Shown here in pieces: positions 18,132 to 27,436 of a DNA stretch of 64,000 nucleotides; the first letter of the stretch is position 1; every line of letters begins with the position of its first letter. The stretch comes from Chitinophagaceae bacterium UBA7600 (GTDB lineage: Bacteria; Bacteroidota; Bacteroidia; Chitinophagales; Chitinophagaceae): assembly GCA_002478885.1 (NCBI GenBank), contig DLKC01000039.1:15484-79483 (forward strand), read 5' to 3'. Both the position numbers and the translations under genes were made by a program. A model generated the notes under the pieces. The model saw nothing but the letters and a program-made list of their open reading frames with translations. It ran no database searches and had not been told where the DNA came from.

Positions 18132-18644
18132 TTATGGAAAATCAAAGGTATTCACGGAAAAAATAAACACTTTTTCCTTTTTGTCTACGCTATTGTATTC
18201 TATCTCTTCGTAGCCAACAGATTGCTTTTTCTTTTTAAAGCTGGTATACTCAAACATCTTTTTACCATCCTTATTCGGCATTACGGTCACAGTTTTTTTA
18301 AAACCATTTTTTTCAAGCCATTCAAACATTGCGAGTGCATCTTTTTGCTGGTAAACTGCATATTGTAGTTCAATATTTTTATTGGCATTTACACCAACTG
18401 TTAGTGTTCGTTGAATAAGGGCAGTGTCGGCTCTGAATAGCGAGGCATATTTTACAATGGAAGAGGTTGTGTCAAGATCAGATTTGGTTTTTACAAAGTC
18501 TCTTGCTTTTACAAGCGAGTCTATTTGCTCCAGTGGCATTTTACGCATGTTGATGATATCTTCGATGGAGAGTTGTTGGGAGAAAAGGCTTATGCTGAAA
18601 AAGACCGGGATGGCGAGTATTATCCGGACAAGTGAAAATTTCAT
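18132..18644 (-). CDS. exported protein of unknown function
   Basis: A 170-aa protein with signal peptide MKFSLVRIILAIPVFFSISLFS|QQ. The mature part is mixed helix/strand, beginning LSIEDIINMRKMPLEQIDSLVKARDF and containing a Lys-rich strand region near the end (FKKKKQSVGYEEIEYNSV). I do not recognise a family. The repeated pattern of helix, then strand with K-x-x-E-Y, may hint at a small ligand-binding fold. It is transcribed just ahead of the GNAT gene with an 11-bp gap. Confidence 0.75.
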   Translation of the reverse strand: MKFSLVRIILAIPVFFSISLFSQQLSIEDIINMRKMPLEQIDSLVKARDFVKTKSDLDTTSSIVKYASLFRADTALIQRTLTVGVNANKNIELQYAVYQQKDALAMFEWLEKNGFKKTVTVMPNKDGKKMFEYTSFKKKKQSVGYEEIEYNSVDKKEKVFIFSVNTFDFP

Positions 18645-18829
18645 TTCAATCTGGTTTAATTGTTAACAGGTCATCGAAATTCCCGGTAAACCAAAATTGC
18701 CATATTATTTTGCCTGAACACAGGTAATTCCAAGGGAAACAATGCCTGGTAAATAAGCTTCTTCGAAAAAGGATTTGCAGCGGGTTGACTACCTTATAAA
18801 GATAGCTTATTAAGTAAAGCGAATTGGCC

Positions 18830-20395
18830 TTATTTATATTCTCCAAAAATTTTCCTCAGTGTGTCTGCAATTTCACCTAGGGTGCAATAATTTTCAACAG
18901 CTTCCACAACAACAGGCATAAGGTTGGTACCGTCTTTTGCTGCAGATGCTATTTTTTCAAGTGAGTTCAACACGGCCATATTATCCCGCCGGCTTTTCAA
19001 TGTTTCCAAACGCTTGGTTTGTATTTCGCGAATGCTATCATCTATCTTCAACAGAGGTGTATTATTAAGTTCTTCAACTATAAACTTATTTACACCAACA
19101 ATTATTTTCTCATTGCTTTCAACAAGACGCTGATAATCATAAGCACTTTTCGCAATTTCATCCTGGATAAAACCTTGTTCTATGGCGCTGACGCTTCCAC
19201 CAATCGACTCAATCTTTTCTATCAATTCCAAAGCTTTTTGCTCTACTTCATTTGTAAGCGATTCAATATAATAACTGCCTGCAAGAGGATCAACCGTATC
19301 AACAACACCGCTTTCGTAAGCAACAATCTGCTGGGTACGTAGTGCAATTCTCGCTGCAGACTCGGTTGGAAGGCTTAACGCTTCATCGAATCCATTTGTG
19401 TGCAAGCTCTGCGTGCCGCCCAAAACCGCTGCCAGTGTTTGTATGGTAACCCGACTGATATTATTTTGTGGTTGTTGTGCCGTTAAAGTACTTCCGCCTG
19501 TCTGTGTGTGAAATCTCAGCATTAAAGCTTTGGGATCTTTAGCGCCAAGGTCTTTCATCATCTTTGCCCACATACGTCTCGCTGCTCTGAACTTGGCAAC
19601 TTCTTCGAATAAGTTATTATGAGCATTAAAGAAAAAGGAGAGCCTTTTTCCAAATACATCAATATCTAGCCCCTTATCCAAAGCCGCTTTTACATAAGCT
19701 TTACCGTTACTTAATGTAAATGCAATTTCCTGGACGGCTGTGCTTCCAGCTTCCCTGATATGGTAGCCCGAAATAGAAATCGTGTTCCACTTTGGTACCT
19801 CTTTGGCGCACCATTCAAAAATATCGGTGATAATCCGCATAGATGGCTTGGGTGGGTAAATGTAGGTTCCTCTTGCAGCATATTCTTTTAAAATATCATT
19901 CTGAATGGTGCCACTTATTTTGGTAAGATCGGCTCCTTGCTTTTTCGCAAGAGCAACATATAAGGCCAGCAAAATAAATCCAGTGGCGTTTATGGTCATA
20001 GAAGTTGAAACATCTTCGAGCTTTATTCCTTGAAAAAGTCTTTCCATATCCTCGAGGCTGTCGATTGCCACACCCACTTTGCCCACTTCACCTTCGGAAA
20101 GCGCATGATCACTGTCATAACCAATTTGTGTTGGTAAATCAAAGGCGACACTAAGACCCATTACACCCTGTGACAGCAGGTAATGATAGCGTTTGTTGCT
20201 TTCTTCGGCTGTCGAAAATCCCGCATACTGGCGTGTGGTCCATAGTTTACCTCTATACATGTCAGGCTGCACACCACGGGTGTAGGGAAACTGTCCCGGC
20301 ATTTCTTCCAGCACTTCTTTTGGTAATGATGTGAGATCTTCGGCGGTGTAAACTTCTTTTATTTCAATACGGCTATCTGTAGTTACTTTTTTCAT
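18830..20395 (-). CDS. methylmalonyl-CoA mutase, catalytic (substrate-binding) subunit without B12 domain
   Basis: A 521-aa TIM-barrel domain of the acyl-CoA mutases, which isomerise methylmalonyl-CoA and succinyl-CoA. The cobalamin domain of full-length mutases (about 700 aa) is absent, so a separate B12-binding subunit must exist; none is in the window. Specificity residues match methylmalonyl-CoA mutase: Tyr 57 in RQYAG, Gln 165, Arg 175 in AARGTY and His 212, with the same spacing as Tyr89, Gln197, Arg207 and His244 of the Propionibacterium enzyme. Isobutyryl- and hydroxyisobutyryl-CoA mutases carry Phe or Ile and Gln at the first and third of these. It appears monocistronic. Confidence 0.9.
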   Translation of the reverse strand: MKKVTTDSRIEIKEVYTAEDLTSLPKEVLEEMPGQFPYTRGVQPDMYRGKLWTTRQYAGFSTAEESNKRYHYLLSQGVMGLSVAFDLPTQIGYDSDHALSEGEVGKVGVAIDSLEDMERLFQGIKLEDVSTSMTINATGFILLALYVALAKKQGADLTKISGTIQNDILKEYAARGTYIYPPKPSMRIITDIFEWCAKEVPKWNTISISGYHIREAGSTAVQEIAFTLSNGKAYVKAALDKGLDIDVFGKRLSFFFNAHNNLFEEVAKFRAARRMWAKMMKDLGAKDPKALMLRFHTQTGGSTLTAQQPQNNISRVTIQTLAAVLGGTQSLHTNGFDEALSLPTESAARIALRTQQIVAYESGVVDTVDPLAGSYYIESLTNEVEQKALELIEKIESIGGSVSAIEQGFIQDEIAKSAYDYQRLVESNEKIIVGVNKFIVEELNNTPLLKIDDSIREIQTKRLETLKSRRDNMAVLNSLEKIASAAKDGTNLMPVVVEAVENYCTLGEIADTLRKIFGEYK

Positions 20396-20521
20396 GGCAA
20401 GTTTATTTCGGCGATGCTTATGAGCATCGAAGGTAAGTTAGCACCAAAATAAATAATATGAGGAAAGTCAATTTATCGCGCAATCATTTGGTGACCGGCT
20501 GCTGCTCTTCGTAGCATCTTC

Positions 20522-20656
20522 GTTGTGTCACTCACTTGTACTGTTGCAAAAATGTGCAGCGGAAACGCATCAGATATCAAAACCTTTTTTTGAACTGCTT
20601 TTTAATTTTGCTTCTTTGCTGAGTTCCCGTCCATTTGTACAAGAGTGCGACGCAAC
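20522..20656. repeat. inverted repeat pair, GTG arm then GCG arm
   Basis: The left arm is GTTGTGTCACTCACTTGTAC (20522) and the right arm is ACAAGAGTGCGACGCAAC (20639-20656). The arms face each other over 135 bp. The left flank CCGGCTGCTGCTCTTCGTAGCATC matches other copies. This fills most of the 306-bp gap between the mutase and amidohydrolase genes; nothing else was seen there. Confidence 0.92.
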
Positions 20657-20701
20657 TAAAGCTTAATTCATGGTCAATTGCCCGGCTCATAAAAACTACT
20701 A

Positions 20702-22360
20702 CTATTGTTTTGCCTTATACACTTCTTTCCCATTTACAACGGTAAGCACAACTTTTGTGTTACGTATTTGCTCGGCGTCTATGCTGAAAATATTTTTATC
20801 GAGCACCGCAAAATCGGCAAGCATGCCAGCTTTAAGTATGCCAAGTTTATTTTCCTGGAAACCTGCATAAGCATTGTTTGCAGTGTAGCATTTCATTGCC
20901 TGTTCAACCGTGATCTTTTCTTGGGGATACCAGCCGTTTGGATTTTTATTGTCCAGCGTTCTTCGTGTAACCGCTGCATAAATACCGAGCAAAGGATTGA
21001 GTGGCGCTACTGTCCAGTCTGTTCCGAAAGTGAGCCTGGCATCATCTTTCAGCAAACTATTAAAAGCATAAGTGCCACGAAGCCTGGTATCGTCTAATCG
21101 TTTTGCTGCCCACTTTCCATCATCGATCGCATGATATGGTTGCATGGACGGGATTACTTTTTCCACACCAAATCTTGTAATGGCTTCCTGTGTTAAATGC
21201 TGCGCATGCTCAATGCGGAAACGACGGTCACGGGTACCATTTGTTGTATTGGCTTCTTTGTAAACATTCAAAATAAAATCGTTGGCCCTGTCCCCAATAG
21301 CGTGGGTGGCAACTTGTAACCCGGCTTTGTCTGCGGCGATGACCCAGTCGTGAAGAAGTGTTGTGTCTGTAACCTGCAGGCCGGTGCTGTTTGGCGCATC
21401 GAGATAAGGTTTGTAAAACCATGCGGTGGTTGAACCAAGCGAACCATCGACAAACCCTTTTAATCCTCCCCAGCGCAGCATGTCATCTCCACGCCCATTT
21501 TGTGTTACGTAATCGGCGAGTTTCTGCCATGTTGCCAAAGCCACAAATGAATAAACGCGCATTTGTAATTGGTCATCGGCGTAGGCTCTCTGATAAGTAT
21601 TCATATCGGGCCAGCCGCCGAAGCTGCTCATATCGTGCACCTGTGTAACACCCAATGAAAGTGCGTGTTGTTGTGCACGAAGAAAGGCTTCCTCCATTTC
21701 TTTTGCTGAAGGCTCTGGAATTACATTATTTACGAGGTTCATCGCCTCATCTCTGAGTACGCCGGTTGGTTCACCCGTTGCAGGATCTTTTACAATTTCA
21801 CCCCCGGGAGGGTTGGATGTATTTTTATCTATACCCGCAAGCCTGAGTGCTACTGAGTTTGCCAGCGCCATATGCCCATCGTAACGGTTTACGAATACGG
21901 GATGATTGCCGGAAACAGCATCTATCCATTCTTTTTTTGGCAGGTCGCCGCCCCATGCTTCGTGATCCCAGTCGCCGCCGGTGATCCATCTTTTTTCGTC
22001 GAGCCCCTGCACATATTTTTTGAATGTTTGGATAAAGGCTTTTTTTGATTTTACCTGCCGGAGATCGATGCTTACAAGTTGAAAACCTCCGGCGAGAAAA
22101 TGCGTGTGATTATCAATAAAGCCGGGTATAAGCAACCTGCCTTCTAGATCTGTAACAATGGTTTTGTTACCGGTGTACGATTTATAATCATTACCTACGT
22201 ATATAATGGTATTGTTTTTTAGAGCAATTGTCTTTGCCCATTTATTAGTATCATCGCCGGTCCAGATTTTTGCATTAACATAAATTTTATCGGCAACCTG
22301 TTGCTGGGCCTGTGCCGCGAAATTGAGCAGGGTAGTAGCTATTAACAAGATTTTGTTCAT
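20702..22360 (-). CDS. secreted YtcJ-like metal-dependent amidohydrolase
   Basis: A 552-aa amidohydrolase-superfamily protein with a signal peptide (MNKILLIATTLLNFAAQAQ). The metal-binding HxH is in GFIDNHTHFLAGG. Downstream ligands are in GLQVATHAIGDRAND and RIEHAQHL, and the catalytic Asp is in LTFGTDWTVAPLNPLLG. The C-terminal beta sandwich ends with LADFAVLDKN and VVNGKEVYK. The YtcJ-like group (N-acyl hydrolases, imidazolone-like enzymes) has many substrates, and none can be picked here. It has a repeat pair downstream and lies 81 bp after the GH13 gene, with the GH13 terminator in between. Confidence 0.9.
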   Translation of the reverse strand: MNKILLIATTLLNFAAQAQQQVADKIYVNAKIWTGDDTNKWAKTIALKNNTIIYVGNDYKSYTGNKTIVTDLEGRLLIPGFIDNHTHFLAGGFQLVSIDLRQVKSKKAFIQTFKKYVQGLDEKRWITGGDWDHEAWGGDLPKKEWIDAVSGNHPVFVNRYDGHMALANSVALRLAGIDKNTSNPPGGEIVKDPATGEPTGVLRDEAMNLVNNVIPEPSAKEMEEAFLRAQQHALSLGVTQVHDMSSFGGWPDMNTYQRAYADDQLQMRVYSFVALATWQKLADYVTQNGRGDDMLRWGGLKGFVDGSLGSTTAWFYKPYLDAPNSTGLQVTDTTLLHDWVIAADKAGLQVATHAIGDRANDFILNVYKEANTTNGTRDRRFRIEHAQHLTQEAITRFGVEKVIPSMQPYHAIDDGKWAAKRLDDTRLRGTYAFNSLLKDDARLTFGTDWTVAPLNPLLGIYAAVTRRTLDNKNPNGWYPQEKITVEQAMKCYTANNAYAGFQENKLGILKAGMLADFAVLDKNIFSIDAEQIRNTKVVLTVVNGKEVYKAKQ

Positions 22361-22387
22361 GTAAATTATTTGAAGGGGCTAAAAATA

Positions 22388-22424
22388 AAAACTGTTTTAC
22401 ACTTTAAAAGTATAAAACAGTTGA
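22388..22424 (-). terminator. intrinsic terminator of the GH13 gene
   Basis: Stem AACTGTTTTA (22390-22399) / TAAAACAGTT (22413-22422), followed on the minus strand by TTTTATTTTT. It lies between the GH13 stop and the amidohydrolase start. Confidence 0.8.
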
Positions 22425-22441
22425 TCAATATCTAAAACAAG

Positions 22442-24307
22442 TTATTTCAGTTCAAGTACCCACATATTGTATGATGCTAGCTGTGGTTTATCAGCGGTTG
22501 AGAAAGAAACATTGTCACCCGTAACGCTTACTGCTTTGCCAAAACCTTTTGTTCTGTCTGCATATTTGCCAAAGTCGATCGTTTTTACGTTACCACTTGC
22601 GTTCATTACACACATGATGGTTTGTTTTGCATCGTACCTGAAATAAACATACAAGCCGTCCTGTGGCACATACTGCATCATTTTGCCGGTCTTTAGTGCC
22701 GAAGAATTCTTACGAAAATTACCCAATGTTTTTACCAGTCGCTGTACGGCTTTTTCATCGTCCGTGAGCCCCGCGCCTGTAAACGCATTTTTTACATCAT
22801 CATCCCATCCGCCCGGAAAATCCATGCGCACCAGTCCATCAGGATTAGTAAAGCCTTTCATTAAAACCTCCGTTCCATAATACATTTGTGGTATTCCACG
22901 ACAAGTTAACAGCCATTCAATACCTGTTTTTTGTTTGTTAACATTCCCACCGACGATTGAGAAGAAGCGGCTTACATCATGATTATCGAGAAAGTTTACA
23001 TTGCGTGTTGGGTCTTTATATAAAAAGTCGTTGCTAAGAGTTGTATAAAGTTTGTTTACTCCTTCTGTCCAGCCGAAATCCTGTGTCATAGCAGGAATAA
23101 TTCCATAGAGGTTTGTTTGAAAATCGGTAACACCCTGCAGGTTGCTGTGGAATGGGATATTGTTTACATTATTCTCTGCAAAGTATGCCTGCGCTGCAGT
23201 TCCATGTACCCATGTTTCCCCGAACATCGTAATCCTGGGATATTCTTCCATCAGTGCTTTGTTGCACCGGTTCATGAATTCGCCATCATTGTATAAATAG
23301 GTGTCGATGCGCCAGCCATCTACGGCAAATTCTTCCACACACCAGATGGCGTGCTGAATAAGAAAATTGGCCATATAAGGATTTTGCTGATTTACATCGG
23401 GCATAAGGGGCGTGAACCAGCCATCTTTTACAATTTTCTTATCCGAAGGCGCTGCATATGGGTCATAGGAAGGCTGGTCTTTATAACTTGTTCCGGTGTA
23501 AGAGGGCCATTGATGAAACCACGTGCTGTCTGGCATATCGCGGTATAAAACATGGTCTATATCCACATGATTATATACGGCATCCTGTATTAGTTTCATT
23601 CCCCTTGCATGCAGTGCATCGCCTAACTTTTTGTAGGCGTCGGCGCCACCCAACCTCGGATCAATTACATAATGATTAGTAAAACCATAGCCATGTTCTG
23701 TTCGTTCTGTTCGGTCATTTTCTAAAACCGGCATCATCCACAAGGTAGTTACACCAAGGCTTTGAAGGTAATCGAGGTGATTCATTATGCCCTGCAGATC
23801 GCCGCCATGCCGGCAAAAGAACGAGTCTTTATCGCGGCTTAAACTCTGGTCTCTCATGCCAGGTATACGATCGTTGGACGGATCGCCATTACTAAATCTA
23901 TCAGGCATTGCCAGGTAAATAAAATCTGCAGAATTAACGCCTTGTGCAAAAGCTGTTCCGTTGCCCGGTCTTCTTGCTTTCAGCGGCCATTGAACGGCAT
24001 GCGCTTTTCCATCACTGATAAACTCTATGTCAACATTGCCTGCTTTTGCGGAAGGGGAGATGCTCACATCAACTGCGATATATTTTCCATTCTTAAATTT
24101 GTGAACATTAGTAATGGTTACACCCGGGTAGTTTATTCTAACTTTTTCGCTACTAAAGCCATCGTATTCGCCGTGTATAAGCAGTTGTATTTTGTTGTGC
24201 TTCATGCCAACCCACCAATTGGTCGGGTAAACGGTGGCATACTGTGCATGGCTTTTAAAAAATATAAGTACTAATACAATCAGCATCGCCCAGTTTTTCT
24301 TACTCAT
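22442..24307 (-). CDS. secreted GH13 alpha-glucan hydrolase, cyclomaltodextrinase/neopullulanase-like
   Basis: A 621-aa periplasmic or surface enzyme with an N-terminal signal peptide (ends SHA|Q). Next come an Ig-like N-terminal domain typical of cyclomaltodextrinases (about 25-130), the (beta/alpha)8 barrel and a C-terminal beta domain. Catalytic residues are in place: nucleophile Asp 335 in DGWRIDTY, acid/base Glu 364 in GETW, and Asp 444 in LDNHD. The region I motif reads DAVYNH. It probably cuts maltodextrins or cyclodextrins to maltose, which the MalT-like transporter encoded just upstream could import. The two genes are separated by 192 bp holding a repeat pair. Confidence 0.92.
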   Translation of the reverse strand: MSKKNWAMLIVLVLIFFKSHAQYATVYPTNWWVGMKHNKIQLLIHGEYDGFSSEKVRINYPGVTITNVHKFKNGKYIAVDVSISPSAKAGNVDIEFISDGKAHAVQWPLKARRPGNGTAFAQGVNSADFIYLAMPDRFSNGDPSNDRIPGMRDQSLSRDKDSFFCRHGGDLQGIMNHLDYLQSLGVTTLWMMPVLENDRTERTEHGYGFTNHYVIDPRLGGADAYKKLGDALHARGMKLIQDAVYNHVDIDHVLYRDMPDSTWFHQWPSYTGTSYKDQPSYDPYAAPSDKKIVKDGWFTPLMPDVNQQNPYMANFLIQHAIWCVEEFAVDGWRIDTYLYNDGEFMNRCNKALMEEYPRITMFGETWVHGTAAQAYFAENNVNNIPFHSNLQGVTDFQTNLYGIIPAMTQDFGWTEGVNKLYTTLSNDFLYKDPTRNVNFLDNHDVSRFFSIVGGNVNKQKTGIEWLLTCRGIPQMYYGTEVLMKGFTNPDGLVRMDFPGGWDDDVKNAFTGAGLTDDEKAVQRLVKTLGNFRKNSSALKTGKMMQYVPQDGLYVYFRYDAKQTIMCVMNASGNVKTIDFGKYADRTKGFGKAVSVTGDNVSFSTADKPQLASYNMWVLELK

Positions 24308-24368
24308 CGTTTGTATTTTTTATCAATGAATTTTTTTGGCGCCGGCTTTGGTGCATGTGGCATCGCTG

Positions 24369-24455
24369 GTTGTGTCACTCACTTCAACGTTCGTAACATT
24401 TGGCCGGCTGTTAATTGCCGATCACTGTGCTGAAAGTACAATAGTGCGACGCAAC
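24369..24455. repeat. inverted repeat pair, GTG arm then GCG arm
   Basis: Left arm GTTGTGTCACTCACTT (24369-24384), preceded by the flank CGGCTTTGGTGCATGTGGCA. Right arm ACAATAGTGCGACGCAAC (24438-24455). The element spans 87 bp between the GH13 gene and the transporter gene. Confidence 0.9.
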
Positions 24456-24499
24456 GTAAGTAGCAGCCGTGTCACAAAAGCCGGGTAACAAAGAATTTA

Positions 24500-25846
24500 T
24501 TATTCCTTCGTTTTAATGACCAGCTTTGCAAATATGCCGGCCAAAACCATTGATGCGCCTGCAATGCCAACTACGTTAATGGCTTTTTCTCCTACAGCTG
24601 TTAATACAACTCCGCCAAGTAAGCCAGCCGCGATTTGGGGTATAGTAATTGTTGCGTTGAATATGCCCATATATACGCCGGTTTGCCTTGCAGGAAGTGT
24701 TGATGAAAGGATGGCATAAGGCATTGCAAGAATGGCCGCCCATGCAATGCCAACGCCGATCATAGGAACAAATAACATGTTTTTGTCGGTGATGAACATG
24801 GTTGAGATAAGCCCGATGCCACCAAGCACCAACGAAAACATGTAAGTATTTTTTCTTCCGAACTTGTCAGCGAGTTTTGTCAGTACCAGTGAGTATAAAG
24901 CCGCAAACACACTGTATGCTGCAAAGATTACGCCGGTCCAGTTTCCAGCTTCGTTGTACGCCTGTGATCCAGGATCGGAAGTGTTCCAAACATTTTGAGC
25001 AATGCCCTGTGTTGTGTAAACCCACATAAGAAACAATGCAAACCACGAAAAAAACTGTGTTATAGCCAGTTGCAACATAGTAGGAGGCACGTTTTTCAGC
25101 AGATCGAGAAAAGACATTTTTACCTCGTTTGTTTTATCGAGGTTATTGTACATGGCATATTGATCAGGTGGATATTCTTTTGTTCTGAACGAGGTCCATA
25201 AAACAGATAACAACAACGCACCACCCCCAAAATAAAATGCCCAGATCACGGTTGGGGCAACCTTATCTCCGGGAGCAGGCTCATTCGAAACTCCTATAGC
25301 TGTGAGAACAAAAGGAAGCAATGAACCAACGACAGCGCCGGCGTTGATTAAAAAACTTTGCACTGCATAACCTTTGTTACGCTGGCTTTCAGGAACCATG
25401 TCGCTTACCAATGCGCGGAATGGCTGCATGGTAACGTTGAAAGATGTATCCATCAACAAGAGCATGGTTGCGCCAAACACCAATGGCGGCAACAGTTCAG
25501 CAAAATTTTCGGAGTTCGGCATAAAGAACATGGCAAAGGCAGAGACAATAGAGCCGCCGAGTATGAATGGAATTCTCCTGCCTAAACGTGTCCATGTTTT
25601 ATCACTCGACAAGCCAACAATAGGCTGCACAAAAAAACCTGCGAGAGGAGCTGCCAGCCAGAACAAACTCAGGTGATGTGGATCAGCACCAATGGCCGAA
25701 AGAATACGGCTGGTGTTTGCATTTTGTAAGGAATAACCAATTTGTACACCAAGAAAGCCAAAACTTATCGTGAAGATTTGGCCCAGTGAAAGCTTTGGTT
25801 TTGGCACTCTTCCTTCAGAAGAAGAAGTTGGGGGTGATACTGCCAT
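24500..25846 (-). CDS. MFS sugar transporter, SLC45/maltose-transporter type
   Basis: A 12-TM major facilitator of 448 aa. The SLC45/GPH-like signature is visible: GVQIGYSLQNANTSRILSAIGA in TM1, LAAPLAGFFVQPIVGLSSDKTWTRLGRRIPFILGG around the first cytoplasmic loop, and MPYAILSSTLPARQTGVYMGIFN in TM10-11. Bacterial members move maltose or sucrose with protons; in Bacteroidota, similar proteins act beside the alpha-glucan utilisation enzymes. It lies between glgC (104 bp upstream, with a terminator) and the GH13 enzyme, supporting maltose or maltodextrin import. Confidence 0.88.
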   Translation of the reverse strand: MAVSPPTSSSEGRVPKPKLSLGQIFTISFGFLGVQIGYSLQNANTSRILSAIGADPHHLSLFWLAAPLAGFFVQPIVGLSSDKTWTRLGRRIPFILGGSIVSAFAMFFMPNSENFAELLPPLVFGATMLLLMDTSFNVTMQPFRALVSDMVPESQRNKGYAVQSFLINAGAVVGSLLPFVLTAIGVSNEPAPGDKVAPTVIWAFYFGGGALLLSVLWTSFRTKEYPPDQYAMYNNLDKTNEVKMSFLDLLKNVPPTMLQLAITQFFSWFALFLMWVYTTQGIAQNVWNTSDPGSQAYNEAGNWTGVIFAAYSVFAALYSLVLTKLADKFGRKNTYMFSLVLGGIGLISTMFITDKNMLFVPMIGVGIAWAAILAMPYAILSSTLPARQTGVYMGIFNATITIPQIAAGLLGGVVLTAVGEKAINVVGIAGASMVLAGIFAKLVIKTKE

Positions 25847-25898
25847 GGCAATCGTTTAAGATGTTAATATGTAAATTTTACACTAGTGGAAAAAGGTA

Positions 25899-25936
25899 TA
25901 AAAAAACATCCGATAAAAGATAAAGGATGTTTTTTT
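25899..25936 (-). terminator. intrinsic terminator of glgC
   Basis: AAAAAACATCC (25901-25911) pairs with GGATGTTTTTT (25925-25935) around a 13-nt loop. T-runs follow on either strand. It lies 14 bp after the glgC stop. Confidence 0.75.
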
Positions 25937-25949
25937 ATATCAAATAAAA

Positions 25950-27233
25950 TCAGATAACAAAACCATCAGGAAGTATAGCACCCTTCTTCACTACCACGAT
26001 GCCATCTTTCACTGTATATAATGTATGGTCGGTATTTTCAAGATGGGCACCCCCGTTGATTCTTACGTCGTTTCCAACGCGGCAGTTCTTATCAATGATT
26101 GCATTCTTTATATAGCATCTTTCGCCTATACCAATCTTAGGAATTCCTTTGGCTGCGTTGGCTTCCATTTCGAGCAGCGTTTCATAATAGTCATTACCCA
26201 TAATGTAGCTGTTCACAACCGTTGTTCCATGACCAATACGACAACGGATGCCTAGCACACTTCTTTCAATACGGCTTGCAAAAACAAGCACGCCTTCAGA
26301 TATGACTGTTTTTTCAAGTGTAGTTCCACTGATTTTTCCGGGAGGAAGCATTCTTGAACGCGTATAGACTGTTTTAGCCTTGTCAAAAAGATTGAAAGGA
26401 GGGATGTCGTCAGTGAGTGCGAGATTGGCTTCGAAGAAGGAATATATATTACCGATATCTGTCCAGTAACCATCATATTGGTAGCTTACCACCTTATATT
26501 TGTTAATAGAGTTGGGCATTATTTCTTTACCAAAATCAGTTGCTTCTGCATACTCATCTTTAAGGAGATGATCAAGAACACTTCGGTTAAATATATATAT
26601 GCCCATAGAAGCAAGATAATTTCTCCCTTGCCTGCGCATTTCATCGCCGGTATCACTTACCCAGTCAGGAAGAATGTCTTTCTTTGGCTTTTCTATAAAA
26701 CTGGTTATATAACTCTCTTCATCGGCTTTCAAAATTCCAAATTCCGGTGCATCCCTGTCACCCACAGGAATTGTAGCAATAGATATATCAGCCCCCTTAT
26801 CGCGGTGAGCGGCAATCATTTGCTCAAAATCCATTTGATATAACTGATCACCACTTAATATCAATACATATTCATAATCATTGTTCGCTATATGGCGCAA
26901 ACTTTGGCGAACGGCATCGGCAGTTCCCTGGTACCAACCGGGATTATCAGGCGTTTGTTCAGCTGCAAGAATATCAACGAACCCTGTACTAAAAGCACTA
27001 AAGTGGTAGGTGTTTTTGATATGCTTGTTCAGTGAAGCAGAGTTGAACTGTGTTAGCACAAATATTCTGTTGATACGCGAGTTTATACAGTTACTAATAG
27101 GAATATCAACGAGCCTATACTTACCTGCAATAGGAACGGCGGGTTTGGAGCGGGCTGCAGTTAATGGATATAGTCTCGAACCTGCACCGCCACCAAGGAT
27201 AACTGAAACAACGGCTTGTGAAATTGAAAACAT
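25950..27233 (-). CDS. glgC: glucose-1-phosphate adenylyltransferase
   Basis: Makes ADP-glucose for glycogen synthesis. It has 427 aa, the family norm. The nucleotide-binding start is VILGGGAGSRLYPLTAARSKPAVPIAGKYRLVDIPISNC, with WYQGTADAVRQ, the catalytic Asp region LILSGDQLYQMD, and EFGILK downstream. The C-terminal part is a left-handed beta-helix (GIRCRIGHGTTVVNSYIMG and following). The gene follows glgA by 203 bp on the same strand and ends in a terminator. Allosteric control by sugar phosphates is usual for the family and cannot be judged here. Confidence 0.96.
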   Translation of the reverse strand: MFSISQAVVSVILGGGAGSRLYPLTAARSKPAVPIAGKYRLVDIPISNCINSRINRIFVLTQFNSASLNKHIKNTYHFSAFSTGFVDILAAEQTPDNPGWYQGTADAVRQSLRHIANNDYEYVLILSGDQLYQMDFEQMIAAHRDKGADISIATIPVGDRDAPEFGILKADEESYITSFIEKPKKDILPDWVSDTGDEMRRQGRNYLASMGIYIFNRSVLDHLLKDEYAEATDFGKEIMPNSINKYKVVSYQYDGYWTDIGNIYSFFEANLALTDDIPPFNLFDKAKTVYTRSRMLPPGKISGTTLEKTVISEGVLVFASRIERSVLGIRCRIGHGTTVVNSYIMGNDYYETLLEMEANAAKGIPKIGIGERCYIKNAIIDKNCRVGNDVRINGGAHLENTDHTLYTVKDGIVVVKKGAILPDGFVI

Positions 27234-27436
27234 ATGAAGGTGATTTTGATTATAAGAACAAACAATTAAATGTATAATTTAATAACAATAAAAAACAGAA
27301 ATGTTTTACAATTTTTTGTGACGATAATACCTCTGCTTTTTATCGTTACATATCACGTTAAATAATCATTTAACAAATAATATTGAGAGAATAAATGAAG
27401 CGATGCCAGGTAAGATTGACCTGTCAGCTATTGATT

